This document shows, in pieces, positions 45,105-53,921 of a DNA stretch of 54,171 bases; within the stretch, counting starts at the first letter, position 1; every line of letters begins with the position of its first letter. The stretch is taken from contig CAJPPK010000010.1 of NCBI GenBank assembly GCA_905372565.1, positions 1 to 54,171 of the forward strand. The letters are read 5' to 3'. The notes beneath the pieces were generated by a model that did not search any database, was not told the origin of the DNA, and worked only from the letters and a program-made list of their open reading frames with translations. The DNA is from an uncultured Porphyromonas sp. GTDB taxonomy: Bacteria > Bacteroidota > Bacteroidia > Bacteroidales > Porphyromonadaceae. A program made the position numbers and the translations under genes.

Positions 45105-46934
45105 TCACCTATCTATACCCTGTGTCGTCCTATCCTGCATGCCATGCACCTGCTCGACGATCTTACGGCAGGCATCGGGATGGGCTTCTGCAAGCAATGT
45201 ATTACGGAAGCTCCGATTAGCACGCATCGAACAGAAGTGTTCGCCACACATTGAGCAGAAATGCTTCTCCTTGTGGATCTCCTCAGGGAGTGTCTGATCA
45301 TGGAACTCCATAGCTCGCTCGGGGTCGAGAGCTAGATGGAACTGATCTCTCCAGCGGAACTCAAAGCGAGCTTTGCTCATCGCATGGTCACGCAAGTAGG
45401 CTGTTGGGTGCCCCTTAGCTAGGTCGGAGGCGTGAGCAGCTAACTTGTAGGTCACGACACCCTGCCGTACATCCTCTCGCTCAGGTAGACCGAGGTGCTC
45501 CTTTTGGGTGACGTAGCAGAGCATAGCCGTACCTAGATGTCCGATGATCGAGGCTCCTATCGCCCCCGTAATATGGTCATATCCCGCCCCAATGTCTGAG
45601 ACCAGAGGGCCAAGGGTATAGAATGGCGCCTCGTCGCAGTCGGCTAGCTCCCGCGTCATATTCTCTTGGATCAGCTGCATAGGGATGTGTCCGGGACCTT
45701 CGATCATCACTTGCACGTGGTAGCGTGTAGCTATCCGATTCAGCTCCCCTAGGGTCTTGAGTTCAGCCATCTGCGCTGCGTCATTCGCATCATGGATACA
45801 GCCGGGGCGAAGTCCGTCTCCGAGGGAAAGACTGACGTCATAGCGGGCTGCGATCTGGCAGATCTCCTCAAAATGCTCATAGAGGAAGCTCTCCTGACCC
45901 TTAGCTGTACACCAGCCAGCCATGATCGCTCCCCCACGACTGACGATCCCTGTGAGACGGCGAAGCGTGAGGTGGATATGCTCCCGTCGTAGCCCAGCAT
46001 GGATCGTGAAGTAGTCTACTCCCTGCTCGGCCTGCTCGATGAGCGTATCACGGTAGATCTCCCAGGACAGATCCTCTACACGACCACGCACCTTCTCTAG
46101 TGCCTGATAGAGCGGGACGGTACCTATGGGCACGGGGCTATTGCGGATGATCCACTCACGGGTCTCATGGATATTCTTCCCCGTAGATAGATCCATCACC
46201 GTATCAGCCCCCCAGCGTGTCGCCCAAACCGCCTTCTCGACCTCCTCGGCGATGCTACTATGGATAGCTGAATTGCCGATATTCGCATTGACTTTGCAGA
46301 GGAAGTTACGCCCGATGATCATCGGTTCGGCCTCTGGATGGTTGATGTTCGCAGGGATGATCGCACGTCCTCGAGCTAACTCATCTCGGACAAACTCGGC
46401 AGTCACATACTCGGGCAGTTCCGCTCCGAAGGGCTCCCCTGCCATCGCAAAGCGCTCTCTCGCCTCGTGAATGAGTTGGTTCTCTCTTAGGGTGACATAC
46501 TCCATCTCTTCGGTGATGATACCTTGGCTCGCATAGTAGCGCTGGGTCACACAGTCGCCCTTAGCTCGTCGGGGGTGGATAGAGATATGTCCGTAGCGGA
46601 GACCATCTAGTGTCCGCTCCTCAAGGCGCTTGCGGGCATACGTACTATTGAGCTCTTCCTGCTTCAAGGTATCTCCACGCCCCTCGATCCATGGCTCTCT
46701 GAGCTTGGGAAGGCCACGCTCTAGGTCGATGACGTAGGCGCTATCGGTATAGGGGCCTCCCGTATCATAGACGACCACGGGGGCATTCGGGGAGCGTGTC
46801 CCATCTTCCTCGATGGTATCGCTGAGTGGAATACGGCGCATCCCTACCTGCACATGGGGGAAGCGCTCACTACGGACATAGATCTTCTCGGATCCCATGA
46901 GTGGGCCATGGGTGACGACGTCTTGGATCTTCAT
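45105..46934 (-). CDS. thiC: Phosphomethylpyrimidine synthase ThiC
   Basis: A 609-residue radical-SAM enzyme that makes HMP-P from aminoimidazole ribonucleotide. The C-terminal cluster motif is CSMCGEHFC (Cys560, Cys563, Cys568). Other signatures: VVVYDTGGPYTD, AIIPANINHPEAEPMIIG, GADTVMDLSTGKNIHETREWIIRN, MIEGPGHIPMQLI, GPLVSDIGAGYDHITGAIGA. Normal length. It is the second gene of the operon, 44 bases after thiS and 12 before the triple fusion. Confidence 0.95.
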   Translation of the reverse strand: MKIQDVVTHGPLMGSEKIYVRSERFPHVQVGMRRIPLSDTIEEDGTRSPNAPVVVYDTGGPYTDSAYVIDLERGLPKLREPWIEGRGDTLKQEELNSTYARKRLEERTLDGLRYGHISIHPRRAKGDCVTQRYYASQGIITEEMEYVTLRENQLIHEARERFAMAGEPFGAELPEYVTAEFVRDELARGRAIIPANINHPEAEPMIIGRNFLCKVNANIGNSAIHSSIAEEVEKAVWATRWGADTVMDLSTGKNIHETREWIIRNSPVPIGTVPLYQALEKVRGRVEDLSWEIYRDTLIEQAEQGVDYFTIHAGLRREHIHLTLRRLTGIVSRGGAIMAGWCTAKGQESFLYEHFEEICQIAARYDVSLSLGDGLRPGCIHDANDAAQMAELKTLGELNRIATRYHVQVMIEGPGHIPMQLIQENMTRELADCDEAPFYTLGPLVSDIGAGYDHITGAIGASIIGHLGTAMLCYVTQKEHLGLPEREDVRQGVVTYKLAAHASDLAKGHPTAYLRDHAMSKARFEFRWRDQFHLALDPERAMEFHDQTLPEEIHKEKHFCSMCGEHFCSMRANRSFRNTLLAEAHPDACRKIVEQVHGMQDRTTQGIDR

Positions 46935-46978
46935 AGGGAATAAGTGTGAGGGTGAGTATTTAGATTAGCGAACGAGGA

Positions 46979-47185
46979 TCATCCCCCGAAGGTAGGTCGG
47001 ATGAGCAGGAGTTCATCCCCCTCGTGTAGCTCGACTTCGACCAAGGTAGCACGGGGGATCACCTGCCCATTATGCGCCACGGCACTACGGGCGGGGAGAT
47101 CAAGCCCTAGGTAAGCGAGGGCATCGATTAAGTGATAAGGTTCGGGAAGCTCGGCTGGCTCTCCATTGATACGTATCTTCATCAT
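46979..47185 (-). CDS. thiS: Sulfur carrier protein ThiS
   Basis: A 68-residue beta-grasp protein ending RPTFGG; the terminal Gly-Gly carries the thiocarboxylate used by ThiG. KIRINGEPAELPEPYHLIDALAYLGLD and AVAHNGQVIPRA are typical. Two adjacent ATG codons (47185, 47182) are possible starts. First gene of the operon after the TPP riboswitch. Confidence 0.9.
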   Translation of the reverse strand: MMKIRINGEPAELPEPYHLIDALAYLGLDLPARSAVAHNGQVIPRATLVEVELHEGDELLLIRPTFGG

Positions 47186-47307
47186 AGATTGGCGCTAAGG
47201 TGCGACGTGTGAACTAGCGACACAGCGAGGGCTAACGAGTCCAGCAGGCTTCGCTAAGCATTAGATACGAGAAGATATGGAGATACGTGGCGGGAAGTCG
47301 CCTGCAC

Positions 47308-47397
47308 TCTCTGCCTACGCCAGCATTATCTGGATCAGGTCTTCGGGTATAATCTCAGCACAGCGAAGGACGAGGATGTCCTCTGCCAGCACCCCTT
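47308..47397 (-). promoter_or_regulatory. TPP riboswitch (THI box)
   Basis: Read on the minus strand, the element has GGGGTGCTGG, a variable arm, CTGAGATTATACCC, GACCTGATCCAGATAATGCTGGCGTAGG: the conserved THI box core. It lies between the promoter at 47412-47419 and thiS, so thiamin pyrophosphate should repress the operon. The expression platform would be in the 120 bases before thiS; its mechanism was not resolved. Confidence 0.95.
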
Positions 47398-47411
47398 TGA
47401 GTTGCTTGACA

Positions 47412-47419
47412 CAAAGGTA
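47412..47419 (-). promoter_or_regulatory. Bacteroidetes -7 box (TACCTTTG) of the thiamin operon
   Basis: Matches TAnnTTTG on the minus strand, about 15 bases before the riboswitch. Confidence 0.6.
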
Positions 47420-47520
47420 CACTTTTTCTTGAACCACCACCTCTAAGCCAAGAAAAATAGATCTTCCTCCCCTACTCCCCAGTGCTTACCGACACCACAC
47501 CTAGTTCTTAGTGCCAAGAG

Positions 47521-47574
47521 AGGTAGACCTTTCCCAGCGAAAAGGTACACCTCCGCCAGCGAAAAGACCTACCT
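47521..47574. repeat. 22-bp period array, locus C
   Basis: Cores AGGTAGACCT (47521), AGGTACACCT (47543) and AGACCTACCT (47565, inverted) start exactly 22 bases apart. Spacers TTCCCAGCGAAA and CCGCCAGCGAAA are alike. About 100 bases upstream of the thi promoter. The 47600-47790 stretch has no gene; CTCCGAGGATAC occurs there twice (47664, 47767). Confidence 0.8.
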
Positions 47575-47793
47575 TTTCGCTGACCTCGCTCGGCCTTGCA
47601 TCCAATCACCCATTCGGCTAATGGGGAAGAGAGCCAAGACAAGCTCCGACAAGCACCACCAATTCTCCGAGGATACACTAGCCGACCCTGAGCGAAAGAC
47701 GAGGTCAGAGCACTTAATATCCAGTCTCAGCTACCCCTTCAATTAGCCAAGGCTAGCGGGAAAGCTCCTCCGAGGATACCACACGACCTACTA

Positions 47794-47833
47794 AAGCGAC
47801 AGCCAGCCCCCATATGGGAGCTGGCTGTCGCTT
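47794..47833 (-). terminator. Terminator after the second TonB receptor
   Basis: 14-bp arms (47794-47807, 47820-47833) with an extended palindromic loop, about 130 bases after the receptor stop on the minus strand, followed by TTTAG. Confidence 0.6.
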
Positions 47834-47965
47834 ATCTAAAAAGAGAGGAGCCTAGGAGGCTTATTCTGGAGACGAAGCCCTACGCTTCCTGCTCCCGACA
47901 TACCGCCCGAGAGCAAGGTAAGGCGAGCGAGGGAGCTTCTGGGGGATCATCGACCACAAAGTCCC

Positions 47966-50266
47966 TTAGAACCTCACCGTGAGATCTACCCCCAGCGTAC
48001 GTGGAGCAGACGTCTGCACGAGGCGCCCCATAGGAGAGGCTGCCTGGAAGATCGTGTAGCTATTATCCAGGAGGTTCCCTCCCCAGAGCGAGACCGCATA
48101 GCGCTGGTAGCCTAGCCCTAGGCGAGCACGGAGGATCGTCTGGAGGTTCTCTCGCTGACTATTATCTTCACGCCAGTAGAGCTCACCCAGCCCCGACCAT
48201 TCGACCTCCCCGAAGAGACGGAGCTTAGAGGTTAGATACTCATTACCCGAGAGCATCGCACTGAAGATATGGCGGGGAATGAACGGGACGAAGGCACCCT
48301 TCTTCCCACCAGCATAGTCTTCAGAGAAGCGAGCATCCGTGAGGCTATAGCTAAGCTGGGCACGTAGCGAGGAATAGATACGCTGGCTGGCAGCGAGCTC
48401 TAGCCCCCACGTGCGTGAAGCACCAGCATTCCCGACGACTCGCCCAGCTCCGGAGCTAACGAAGCGCGTGAGCTGGAGGTCCTTGACATGCATGTAGTAG
48501 GCCGAAGCGCTTAGCTCTAGCCCCCAGCTAGCTTGGTGATAGCGGGCGCCCAGCTCATAGTTCCAGCTATGCTCGGGCTTGTAAGTCGTGCGCTCAGGTA
48601 TCGTAGACTCGTCGAAGGCTGGTGTACGCCCCGACATCGCCTGCACATTGTGTCCCTGCACCGTCGTGATCAGGTCAGAGAAAGACTGCTCATTGAAGCC
48701 TCCCGTCTTGAGCCCTCGTGTCACAGTCGCATAGGCATGAAGTGCTTCACTCGGCTTCCAAGCGACAGAGAACTTAGGGATCACATGCCAGTAGTCTACC
48801 GATTGCTTCCCCTGCAGTAGGGCAGCCTTCCCTCGGACATTCATCTCACGCCCATCGGGGAGGGTGATCGTCAGAGGCATCTCATACCCTCGGGAATCAT
48901 AGCGTACCAGATGGTGCTCGTAGTCTAGGCGCAGACCAGCGGTCACCGTCCATGCTGGCGCCAGCTCATAGGCACTCTCGTGGTAGAGAGCTAGACCCCA
49001 GTCGGGCATACGGAAGTCATTGAGGTTCGTGACGTCCTTGGCTTGGGGATCATTATAGGTGATCTTCGGAGCCTGAGGACTACGTTGGTGCAGACGAGCC
49101 AGCTGGCTATCGATCATAGACTTAATGCCTCGGTAGGACATATGTACCGGTGCCTCGATATGCTTCGCATCGTAGTAGCCGAAGAGGCCTAGGCTCCAGG
49201 CATACTTCTGCGACCTCTCACGGAACCCCTTTAGGATAAACTCCTGAGTAAAGCCATGCTGACGCAGACCTTGCGTCACTCGGAAGAGGTACACAGGCAT
49301 AGCATCCATGTCCATAGCCGTACGATCGTAGAGGTATTGGTAGCCCGTAGCAGACTGGAGCTGCACTCTCCCCCACTTGTAACTCAAGAGATAGCGAGCG
49401 GCGAAGCTATGGCGCTCGTAGGTCTCCTCATCTCCAGCATTCAGCGGAGCTAGACGCTTGGTCACGGGATCGTCTGTGCGGTAAGGGAATCCCCCCTGAC
49501 GAACGTAGTCGCCCGTTAGGCTTAGCGCCATCTCTAGCCGATCACTCGGGCGGTATTCGAGCTTGGTAAAGGCACTGATCTGACGTAGGCTATCTTGATA
49601 GGCCCGATGGGTCTCATTGTAGAAGTAGCCTCGGCGAGTCGTACCGGATAGCCCATAGTTCAGCCCCAGCTTAGGGTTGAGAAGCAGACTCTGCTCCACC
49701 GAAGCACGAAGGAGACGGTGTGAGCCTGCCGTCAGCGAGGCTTGTCCTCCAGTATGCTCAAAGGCCGAGCGGGTATAGTAATTGATGATCCCCGACATGG
49801 CATTGCGCCCGTAGAGCGAACCTTGGGGACCTCGGAGGACTTCGATCCCCGCTAGTCCTGGTAACTCAAAGTTAAATCCTGACTTATTTAGGACAGGCAC
49901 CCCGTCGACATAGAGGCCGATGGTCTGACCAGCACTGCGTGCCCCACTCCCACGTAGGTAGATCGCCGAGCTACGTTTAGAGCCGTAGTCAGGGATGAAG
50001 AGACTAGGCACACGGCTCGTCAGGTCGGTGAGACTCTGGATGCGGTACTGCTCTAGCGCCTTGGGCGTGATCCACGTCAGCGAAGTAGGCTGTCCGATCG
50101 ACGGAGCCGTAGGGCGCTGGGGGATATAGGAGCGTATGACGACCGCTTCGAGCGCATGGGTCTGGATCGTATCTAGGGACTCTGCATGGAGTGACTTAGG
50201 CAAGCCAAGCATCAGCAGCGAGAGTGCTGCGGAGGTAAGGAGTCGTTTTTTGTTTGGGTAGTTCAT
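47966..50266 (-). CDS. TonB-dependent receptor, probably iron- or heme-linked
   Basis: A 766-residue outer-membrane receptor: signal peptide (about 1-28), plug (about 30-170) with ITPKALEQYRIQSLTDLTSRVPSLF, SAIYLRGSGARSAGQTIGLYVDGVPVLN and IEVLRGPQGSLYGRNAMSGIINYYT, and a barrel ending in LGVDLTVRF. The plug is of the siderophore/heme-receptor kind (no SusC-type carboxypeptidase-regulatory domain, no SusD partner). A Fur-box-like site overlaps its transcription start (50268-50284), which supports iron control. The ligand is unknown. Monocistronic, with a terminator at 47794-47833. Confidence 0.8.
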   Translation of the reverse strand: MNYPNKKRLLTSAALSLLMLGLPKSLHAESLDTIQTHALEAVVIRSYIPQRPTAPSIGQPTSLTWITPKALEQYRIQSLTDLTSRVPSLFIPDYGSKRSSAIYLRGSGARSAGQTIGLYVDGVPVLNKSGFNFELPGLAGIEVLRGPQGSLYGRNAMSGIINYYTRSAFEHTGGQASLTAGSHRLLRASVEQSLLLNPKLGLNYGLSGTTRRGYFYNETHRAYQDSLRQISAFTKLEYRPSDRLEMALSLTGDYVRQGGFPYRTDDPVTKRLAPLNAGDEETYERHSFAARYLLSYKWGRVQLQSATGYQYLYDRTAMDMDAMPVYLFRVTQGLRQHGFTQEFILKGFRERSQKYAWSLGLFGYYDAKHIEAPVHMSYRGIKSMIDSQLARLHQRSPQAPKITYNDPQAKDVTNLNDFRMPDWGLALYHESAYELAPAWTVTAGLRLDYEHHLVRYDSRGYEMPLTITLPDGREMNVRGKAALLQGKQSVDYWHVIPKFSVAWKPSEALHAYATVTRGLKTGGFNEQSFSDLITTVQGHNVQAMSGRTPAFDESTIPERTTYKPEHSWNYELGARYHQASWGLELSASAYYMHVKDLQLTRFVSSGAGRVVGNAGASRTWGLELAASQRIYSSLRAQLSYSLTDARFSEDYAGGKKGAFVPFIPRHIFSAMLSGNEYLTSKLRLFGEVEWSGLGELYWREDNSQRENLQTILRARLGLGYQRYAVSLWGGNLLDNSYTIFQAASPMGRLVQTSAPRTLGVDLTVRF

Positions 50267-50267
50267 T

Positions 50268-50284
50268 GATGAGAATGATATTAA
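50268..50284 (-). promoter_or_regulatory. Fur-box-like site
   Basis: On the plus strand GATGAGAATGATATTAA resembles the Fur consensus GATAATGATAATCATTATC. It sits between the -7 box and the ATG, where binding would block transcription. The resemblance is partial. Confidence 0.35.
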
Positions 50285-50289
50285 CGGCG

Positions 50290-50297
50290 CAAAAATA
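50290..50297 (-). promoter_or_regulatory. Bacteroidetes -7 box (TATTTTTG) of the receptor
   Basis: Matches TAnnTTTG on the minus strand, 24-31 bases before the ATG at 50266. Confidence 0.5.
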
Positions 50298-50432
50298 CGC
50301 TACCCTATACCTTTCCCCCAAGAAGTACCGCACAGAGCCCTCATCAGCCCTTAGATTAGTCCAGCCTCGCCTTAATCCTCCGCCTTATCAAGCTAGATAG
50401 TACACATCTCACCTATCTACCTTTCACATAAA

Positions 50433-50482
50433 AAGCCCTTCCCCAGCGATCCTTATAGCTAAGGATCGCTGGGGAAGGGCTT
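50433..50482 (-). terminator. Strong terminator after the DUF389 gene
   Basis: Perfect 23-bp arms (50433-50455, 50460-50482), 4-nt loop, followed on the minus strand by TTTTATG. Confidence 0.85.
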
Positions 50483-50507
50483 AGGTATAGTACCGATCTT
50501 GCTCAGT

Positions 50508-51869
50508 CTAGCGCTGACGACGAGCACTCACTTTAGGGATCAAGACAAGGCTATCGGCAGGGATACGTGTCTTGAGCCAGCTATGGAGCTTTTCCTCTTC
50601 TACCGAGGGGAGCTCCTTCCCCTTCTCCAGACCGAGGAGTACGGCGATATAGCGCTCCGTACGCGTGGTATCCGACTGCACCTCTACCACGGGAGAGAGG
50701 CTCAGCGTATGCACACTAGGGAAGAGCACTGCTAGCTCCGTCCTTAGCTCTCTGGCATATTCTTCATAGAGCTCATACTCGGCTAAGCGCTGGGAGAGGG
50801 AGGCATTCTCCGAGGCTAGCTCTAGGATCTTCTGATGCTCACTAGTGCTGGTGGATAGTGTCGGCTCCAGCTGTCGTCTCTCTGCAAGGACACTATCCGA
50901 CTGCACACCTTGGATCAAGGTCAGTCGGTAGCCCGCTAAGCCATAGTTCGATAGGCGGGATTCGACCTCCTGTTGGAGAGAATCCGAGATCTCTCTTCCC
51001 ACAGCGACGATACGTAGGGTGTGCTCACCTCGATCAGCCGAGGAGGAGAGCACCTGTGTCCCCGGCAGGGAGAGCTCATGCTTGACGAAGCTACGGACAT
51101 TGCTCTCGAAGACGCTGGTACGGATGATATTCACCGTCATCCAGAGTGCAGGTACCGTAGTGGCTATGACGATACCGGTAAAGATACGCTTGGCCTTCTT
51201 CGCTCGCTCAGGAGTGAGGAAGTGATGCTGATGGAACTTCATCATTCGCACACCTAGTGCCGTAGCCAGACTAATAAAGACGGTATTGATAAAGAAGAGG
51301 TAGAAAGCTCCAAGGAAGAAGAGTAGATTGCCTGTAGCTAGACCAAACCCCGCAGTACATAGAGGCGGCATCAAGGCGGTCGCAATAGCTACACCAGGCA
51401 AGACATTCCCCCCTTTACCCCGCGTAGCTAGGGCAATAATCCCCGCAGCACCACCGAAGAAGGCGATCAGCACATCATAAATCGTCGGAGAGGTACGTGA
51501 CAGTAGCTCCGACTGCGCCTCTCCCAAGGGGCTAAGGAAGAAGTAAACCATCGCCGTCAACACACTGATCAGCGTGGTGACACTAAAGTTCTTCACAGCT
51601 CGCTTCAGCAGATCTAGATCATTAATGCCTATGGCCAGTCCCATACCGATGATCGGCCCCATGATCGGAGAGATAAGCATAGCGCCGATGATCACGGCCG
51701 TCGAGTTGACATTCAGCCCTAAAGAGGCGATAAAGATAGCGCAGATGAGTACCCAGAGATTAGCCCCCCGGAAGGAGACTCCCCTTGTGATCTCATCGAC
51801 AACTAGCTGTTCCTCCTCCAGATCTGGATGGAGATTAAGGTAGACACGAATACGATTGAAGAAATTCAT
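50508..51869 (-). CDS. DUF389 family membrane protein
   Basis: A 453-residue inner-membrane protein: an N-terminal stretch (about 1-30), then six or so helices in the DUF389 core (about 35-265) with ASLGLNVNSTAVIIGAMLISPIMGPIIGMGLAIG, GAAGIIALATRGKGGNVLPGVAIATALMPPLCTAGFG and SLATALGVRM. The C-terminal 180 residues are soluble and contain a coiled coil (SENASLSQRLAEYELYEEYARELRTEL). Family members occur widely in bacteria without known transport substrate. The ATG at 51869 (MNFFNRI) is preferred to an upstream start. It lies 72 bases after the conserved hypothetical gene, perhaps in the same transcript. Confidence 0.85.
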   Translation of the reverse strand: MNFFNRIRVYLNLHPDLEEEQLVVDEITRGVSFRGANLWVLICAIFIASLGLNVNSTAVIIGAMLISPIMGPIIGMGLAIGINDLDLLKRAVKNFSVTTLISVLTAMVYFFLSPLGEAQSELLSRTSPTIYDVLIAFFGGAAGIIALATRGKGGNVLPGVAIATALMPPLCTAGFGLATGNLLFFLGAFYLFFINTVFISLATALGVRMMKFHQHHFLTPERAKKAKRIFTGIVIATTVPALWMTVNIIRTSVFESNVRSFVKHELSLPGTQVLSSSADRGEHTLRIVAVGREISDSLQQEVESRLSNYGLAGYRLTLIQGVQSDSVLAERRQLEPTLSTSTSEHQKILELASENASLSQRLAEYELYEEYARELRTELAVLFPSVHTLSLSPVVEVQSDTTRTERYIAVLLGLEKGKELPSVEEEKLHSWLKTRIPADSLVLIPKVSARRQR

Positions 51870-51941
51870 AGGACAATACAATACGACATAAAAGGAAGAG
51901 GTCGGCCTATGGCTTACCTCTCCCAGCTATAAAGTCAAGAA

Positions 51942-52520
51942 TTAGTTCGCCATGGACGAGTGATACTTGTAGCCAAGGAAGCGCAGTCCTAAGGCAACGC
52001 CCAAACGATACAGCCCGTAGAGCGTACGAACATACAGCTGTAGAGCCAGCGGTGTCGAGGGCTCTGCACGCTCATGCATCAGCGCACTCAGGGATTGCTC
52101 CGCCGCACGATGTAGGAACTTGGTATAGCGCTGTGCCTCCTCCGAGTCTTTCTTCAGCCCTAAAGCCTCCTCCAAGACATATTCATCCAGCTCATCCCAA
52201 CCTCGGGGCTGGCGAATCTGTGCATATAAGCTCTGAGCGTCTAGCTTCCCATACCGCTCCCAGTCAGCATCCCAGAGGACAGCTAGAGCCATCCCGACGA
52301 AAGCGATCCACCCTAGCGATACCAGCGGATACTTCTCAAAGTCAGGTACAGCATCTCCTAGGTAAGGCTTGGCAATCTCTGGGAACAGCTCCGTCAAGTC
52401 TTCCGTCTCCAAGAGCTGCTTCTCCAGCAGAGCTTCCTCTTCGGCTAAGCGCAAGAGTAGCGCCTCTAGCTCTCCCGTATATCGCTCTAAGTATTCTTTC
52501 TCTTGTGTCATCGTCTCCAT
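51942..52520 (-). CDS. Conserved hypothetical protein of Bacteroidales
   Basis: A 192-residue soluble protein, possibly with a short hydrophobic stretch (WIAFVGMALAVLWDADW, about 72-88). The LGWIAFVGMALAVLWDADWERYG and GWDELDEYVLEEALGLKKDSEEAQ parts recall an uncharacterised Bacteroidales family, but I know of no function. The -7 box at 52536-52543 lies so close that starts upstream of 52526 are unlikely; the ATG at 52520 (METMTQEKE) or 52511 is expected. Its N-terminal helix is rich in Glu and Leu and may form a coiled coil. Confidence 0.65.
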   Translation of the reverse strand: METMTQEKEYLERYTGELEALLLRLAEEEALLEKQLLETEDLTELFPEIAKPYLGDAVPDFEKYPLVSLGWIAFVGMALAVLWDADWERYGKLDAQSLYAQIRQPRGWDELDEYVLEEALGLKKDSEEAQRYTKFLHRAAEQSLSALMHERAEPSTPLALQLYVRTLYGLYRLGVALGLRFLGYKYHSSMAN

Positions 52521-52535
52521 AAACATTGATTCACA

Positions 52536-52543
52536 CAAAGGTA
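52536..52543 (-). promoter_or_regulatory. Bacteroidetes -7 box (TACCTTTG) of the hypothetical gene
   Basis: Matches TAnnTTTG on the minus strand, 16 bases before the ATG at 52520. Confidence 0.55.
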
Positions 52544-52584
52544 CAGCTTTTAGCCCCGAGGGGAAAGATCAAGAGAATGCCTGG

Positions 52585-53175
52585 CTATAGATTATACCGC
52601 TTCTTCAGCTCCTTTGAATACTGCTCCATGCCTGGATAGATGTATGACTCCGTAATACCTAGCAGAGCTAACTCCTTAAGTATATCTGCCTTACGCTCCT
52701 TGGGGATGATGAGCTTTTTCTTAATCCACTCAGCAGGCACTTCCGTATGTTCACTCTTGGTCAGAAGATTAACCTCTCCATCACTACCACTTGCTTTCAC
52801 CTGCTTAACCCCAAGACCAAACATCAAGAAAGCCCCCATCTGATTAGCGATACGTTGATTACCATTCTTTGCTTTGACAAAGAAGAGGCTATTCAAGTCG
52901 CATGGATGAATGCGAGGCAGGAAGTGAGGCTTCTCCTCCTTAATCTGGTGAAGCAAGAACTTAATATCAAGCTGGTCATTGAAGTTCTCCACAGAAGAAG
53001 TAGCAGAGCACGATCCTGAAATCTTGCATTTTGCGAGATTAGCCAGTACAGAGACAGTGTCGCTATCGTAGTGCTTTACCTTATCTTCTGGAACAGAAAA
53101 CAGATAAACGACTCCATCCTTATCTCTAGCCCTAGCACCTACCTCTTTGCCACCCTTTCGCCAGCTTGAGCACAA
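52585..53175 (-). pseudogene. C-terminal remnant of an FRG-domain gene
   Basis: About 196 residues remain. DGVVYLFSVPEDKVKHYDSDTVSVLANLAKC, FLPRIHPCDLNSLFFVKAKNGNQRIANQMGAFLMFGLG and the end LGITESYIYPGMEQYSKELKKRY are typical of the second half of FRG-domain proteins, whose hallmark WxFRGQ motif in the first half is missing here. The frame stays open upstream to 53268 with no ATG and runs through a terminator hairpin, so the 5' half is lost; the TTG at 53175 is only a formal start. FRG proteins are often found near mobile or defence genes. AT-rich compared with the rest of the window. Confidence 0.6.
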
Positions 53176-53182
53176 AATAGAG

Positions 53183-53208
53183 AAGGCATCCCTGCAAAGG
53201 GATGCCTT
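53183..53208 (-). terminator. Terminator after the TIR gene
   Basis: 10-bp arms (53183-53192, 53199-53208), 6-nt loop, about 50 bases after the TIR stop on the minus strand; weak T-run (CTCTATTTT). Confidence 0.55.
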
Positions 53209-53218
53209 CTTATTAAGC

Positions 53219-53250
53219 CTTGAGCATGATGTGGAGAGTAAAGTGAGGTC
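53219..53250 (+). repeat. Left inverted repeat of the TIR cassette
   Basis: 32 bases: CTTGA, then after one extra base CATGATGTGGAGA, and finally AGTGAGGTC. These blocks match the complement of 53922-53954. It lies just downstream of the TIR stop codon. Confidence 0.7.
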
Positions 53251-53258
53251 ATTAAACC

Positions 53259-53903
53259 TTAATTTTTAATTTTAGCGTTTTGTAGATTAATCGATACACA
53301 CCCTATATTGATGGATAGCGACCCAATTAACTTACCTAAATTATCAGTTAGCCAGTTATTACCTAGTCCACTAAGAAATATTCCCTGCATGTTTTTCAAG
53401 CACCCAGGAATATTCCGAGGTTTATCACCCAAGAATATCGGTATTACCCGTGTATCCTTTGGGTTTGTAGAAAGTCCGCCACATATTATTTGGCGATACT
53501 CCCTAGAGACGGTAGACCCAACCTCTTCTATTGCATTGCAATAATCTGTGGTTAGAACTACGAAGCATATGCAAGCCTTTTTCAGATTCTTCTTGATAAA
53601 GGGCCTTACATCTTCGCCAAGCATACAATCATCTGAAGTTACACAGTCTACGTTATAGTCTTCTAAGAAGTCTATAACAGAAGCAATCCTACCTTTATCA
53701 TCTCTTGTACAAGAGATATAAACCCTCGGTTTCTCTCCGCTTGGCAACGCCTGCTTTGAATTTGAAACCACTTGACTAAACTTCTCTTGGACTGGTATCG
53801 GTATTCTCTGATTAGATTCAGATGTAGAATTCTGATATACCATCCCCCCTACGATTACCAAGGAGAGGAGGCTAATATTTTTAATCGGATATTTACTTTC
53901 CAT
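53259..53903 (-). CDS. Membrane-anchored TIR-domain protein
   Basis: A 214-residue protein: one hydrophobic helix (about 9-23, ISLLSLVIVGGMVYQ), a polar linker, then a TIR-like domain (about 59-200). Visible are KPRVYISCTRDDKGRI, DYNVDCVTSDDCMLGEDVRPFIKKNLKKACICFVVLTTDYC, and SREYRQIICGG, where Glu135 is the likely equivalent of the NAD-cleaving catalytic Glu. Bacterial TIR proteins usually degrade NAD or signal in phage defence; a single-gene form with a membrane anchor is unusual. Strongly AT-rich, and between inverted repeats, so probably transferred. A SEFIR-type domain cannot be excluded. Confidence 0.6.
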   Translation of the reverse strand: MESKYPIKNISLLSLVIVGGMVYQNSTSESNQRIPIPVQEKFSQVVSNSKQALPSGEKPRVYISCTRDDKGRIASVIDFLEDYNVDCVTSDDCMLGEDVRPFIKKNLKKACICFVVLTTDYCNAIEEVGSTVSREYRQIICGGLSTNPKDTRVIPIFLGDKPRNIPGCLKNMQGIFLSGLGNNWLTDNLGKLIGSLSINIGCVSINLQNAKIKN

Positions 53904-53921
53904 ATTTAAAAAATATATTTA

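Noticed and set aside
47186..47965. A hidden small gene in the long gap before the thiamin operon
   Set aside because: The gap is explained by the riboswitch, promoter, repeat array and terminator; the remaining frames are short and lack a credible start or family.
52052..52522. A 156-codon plus-strand frame across the conserved hypothetical gene
   Set aside because: Composition is Ser/Pro/His-rich, as expected for an antisense shadow, with no promoter or family similarity.
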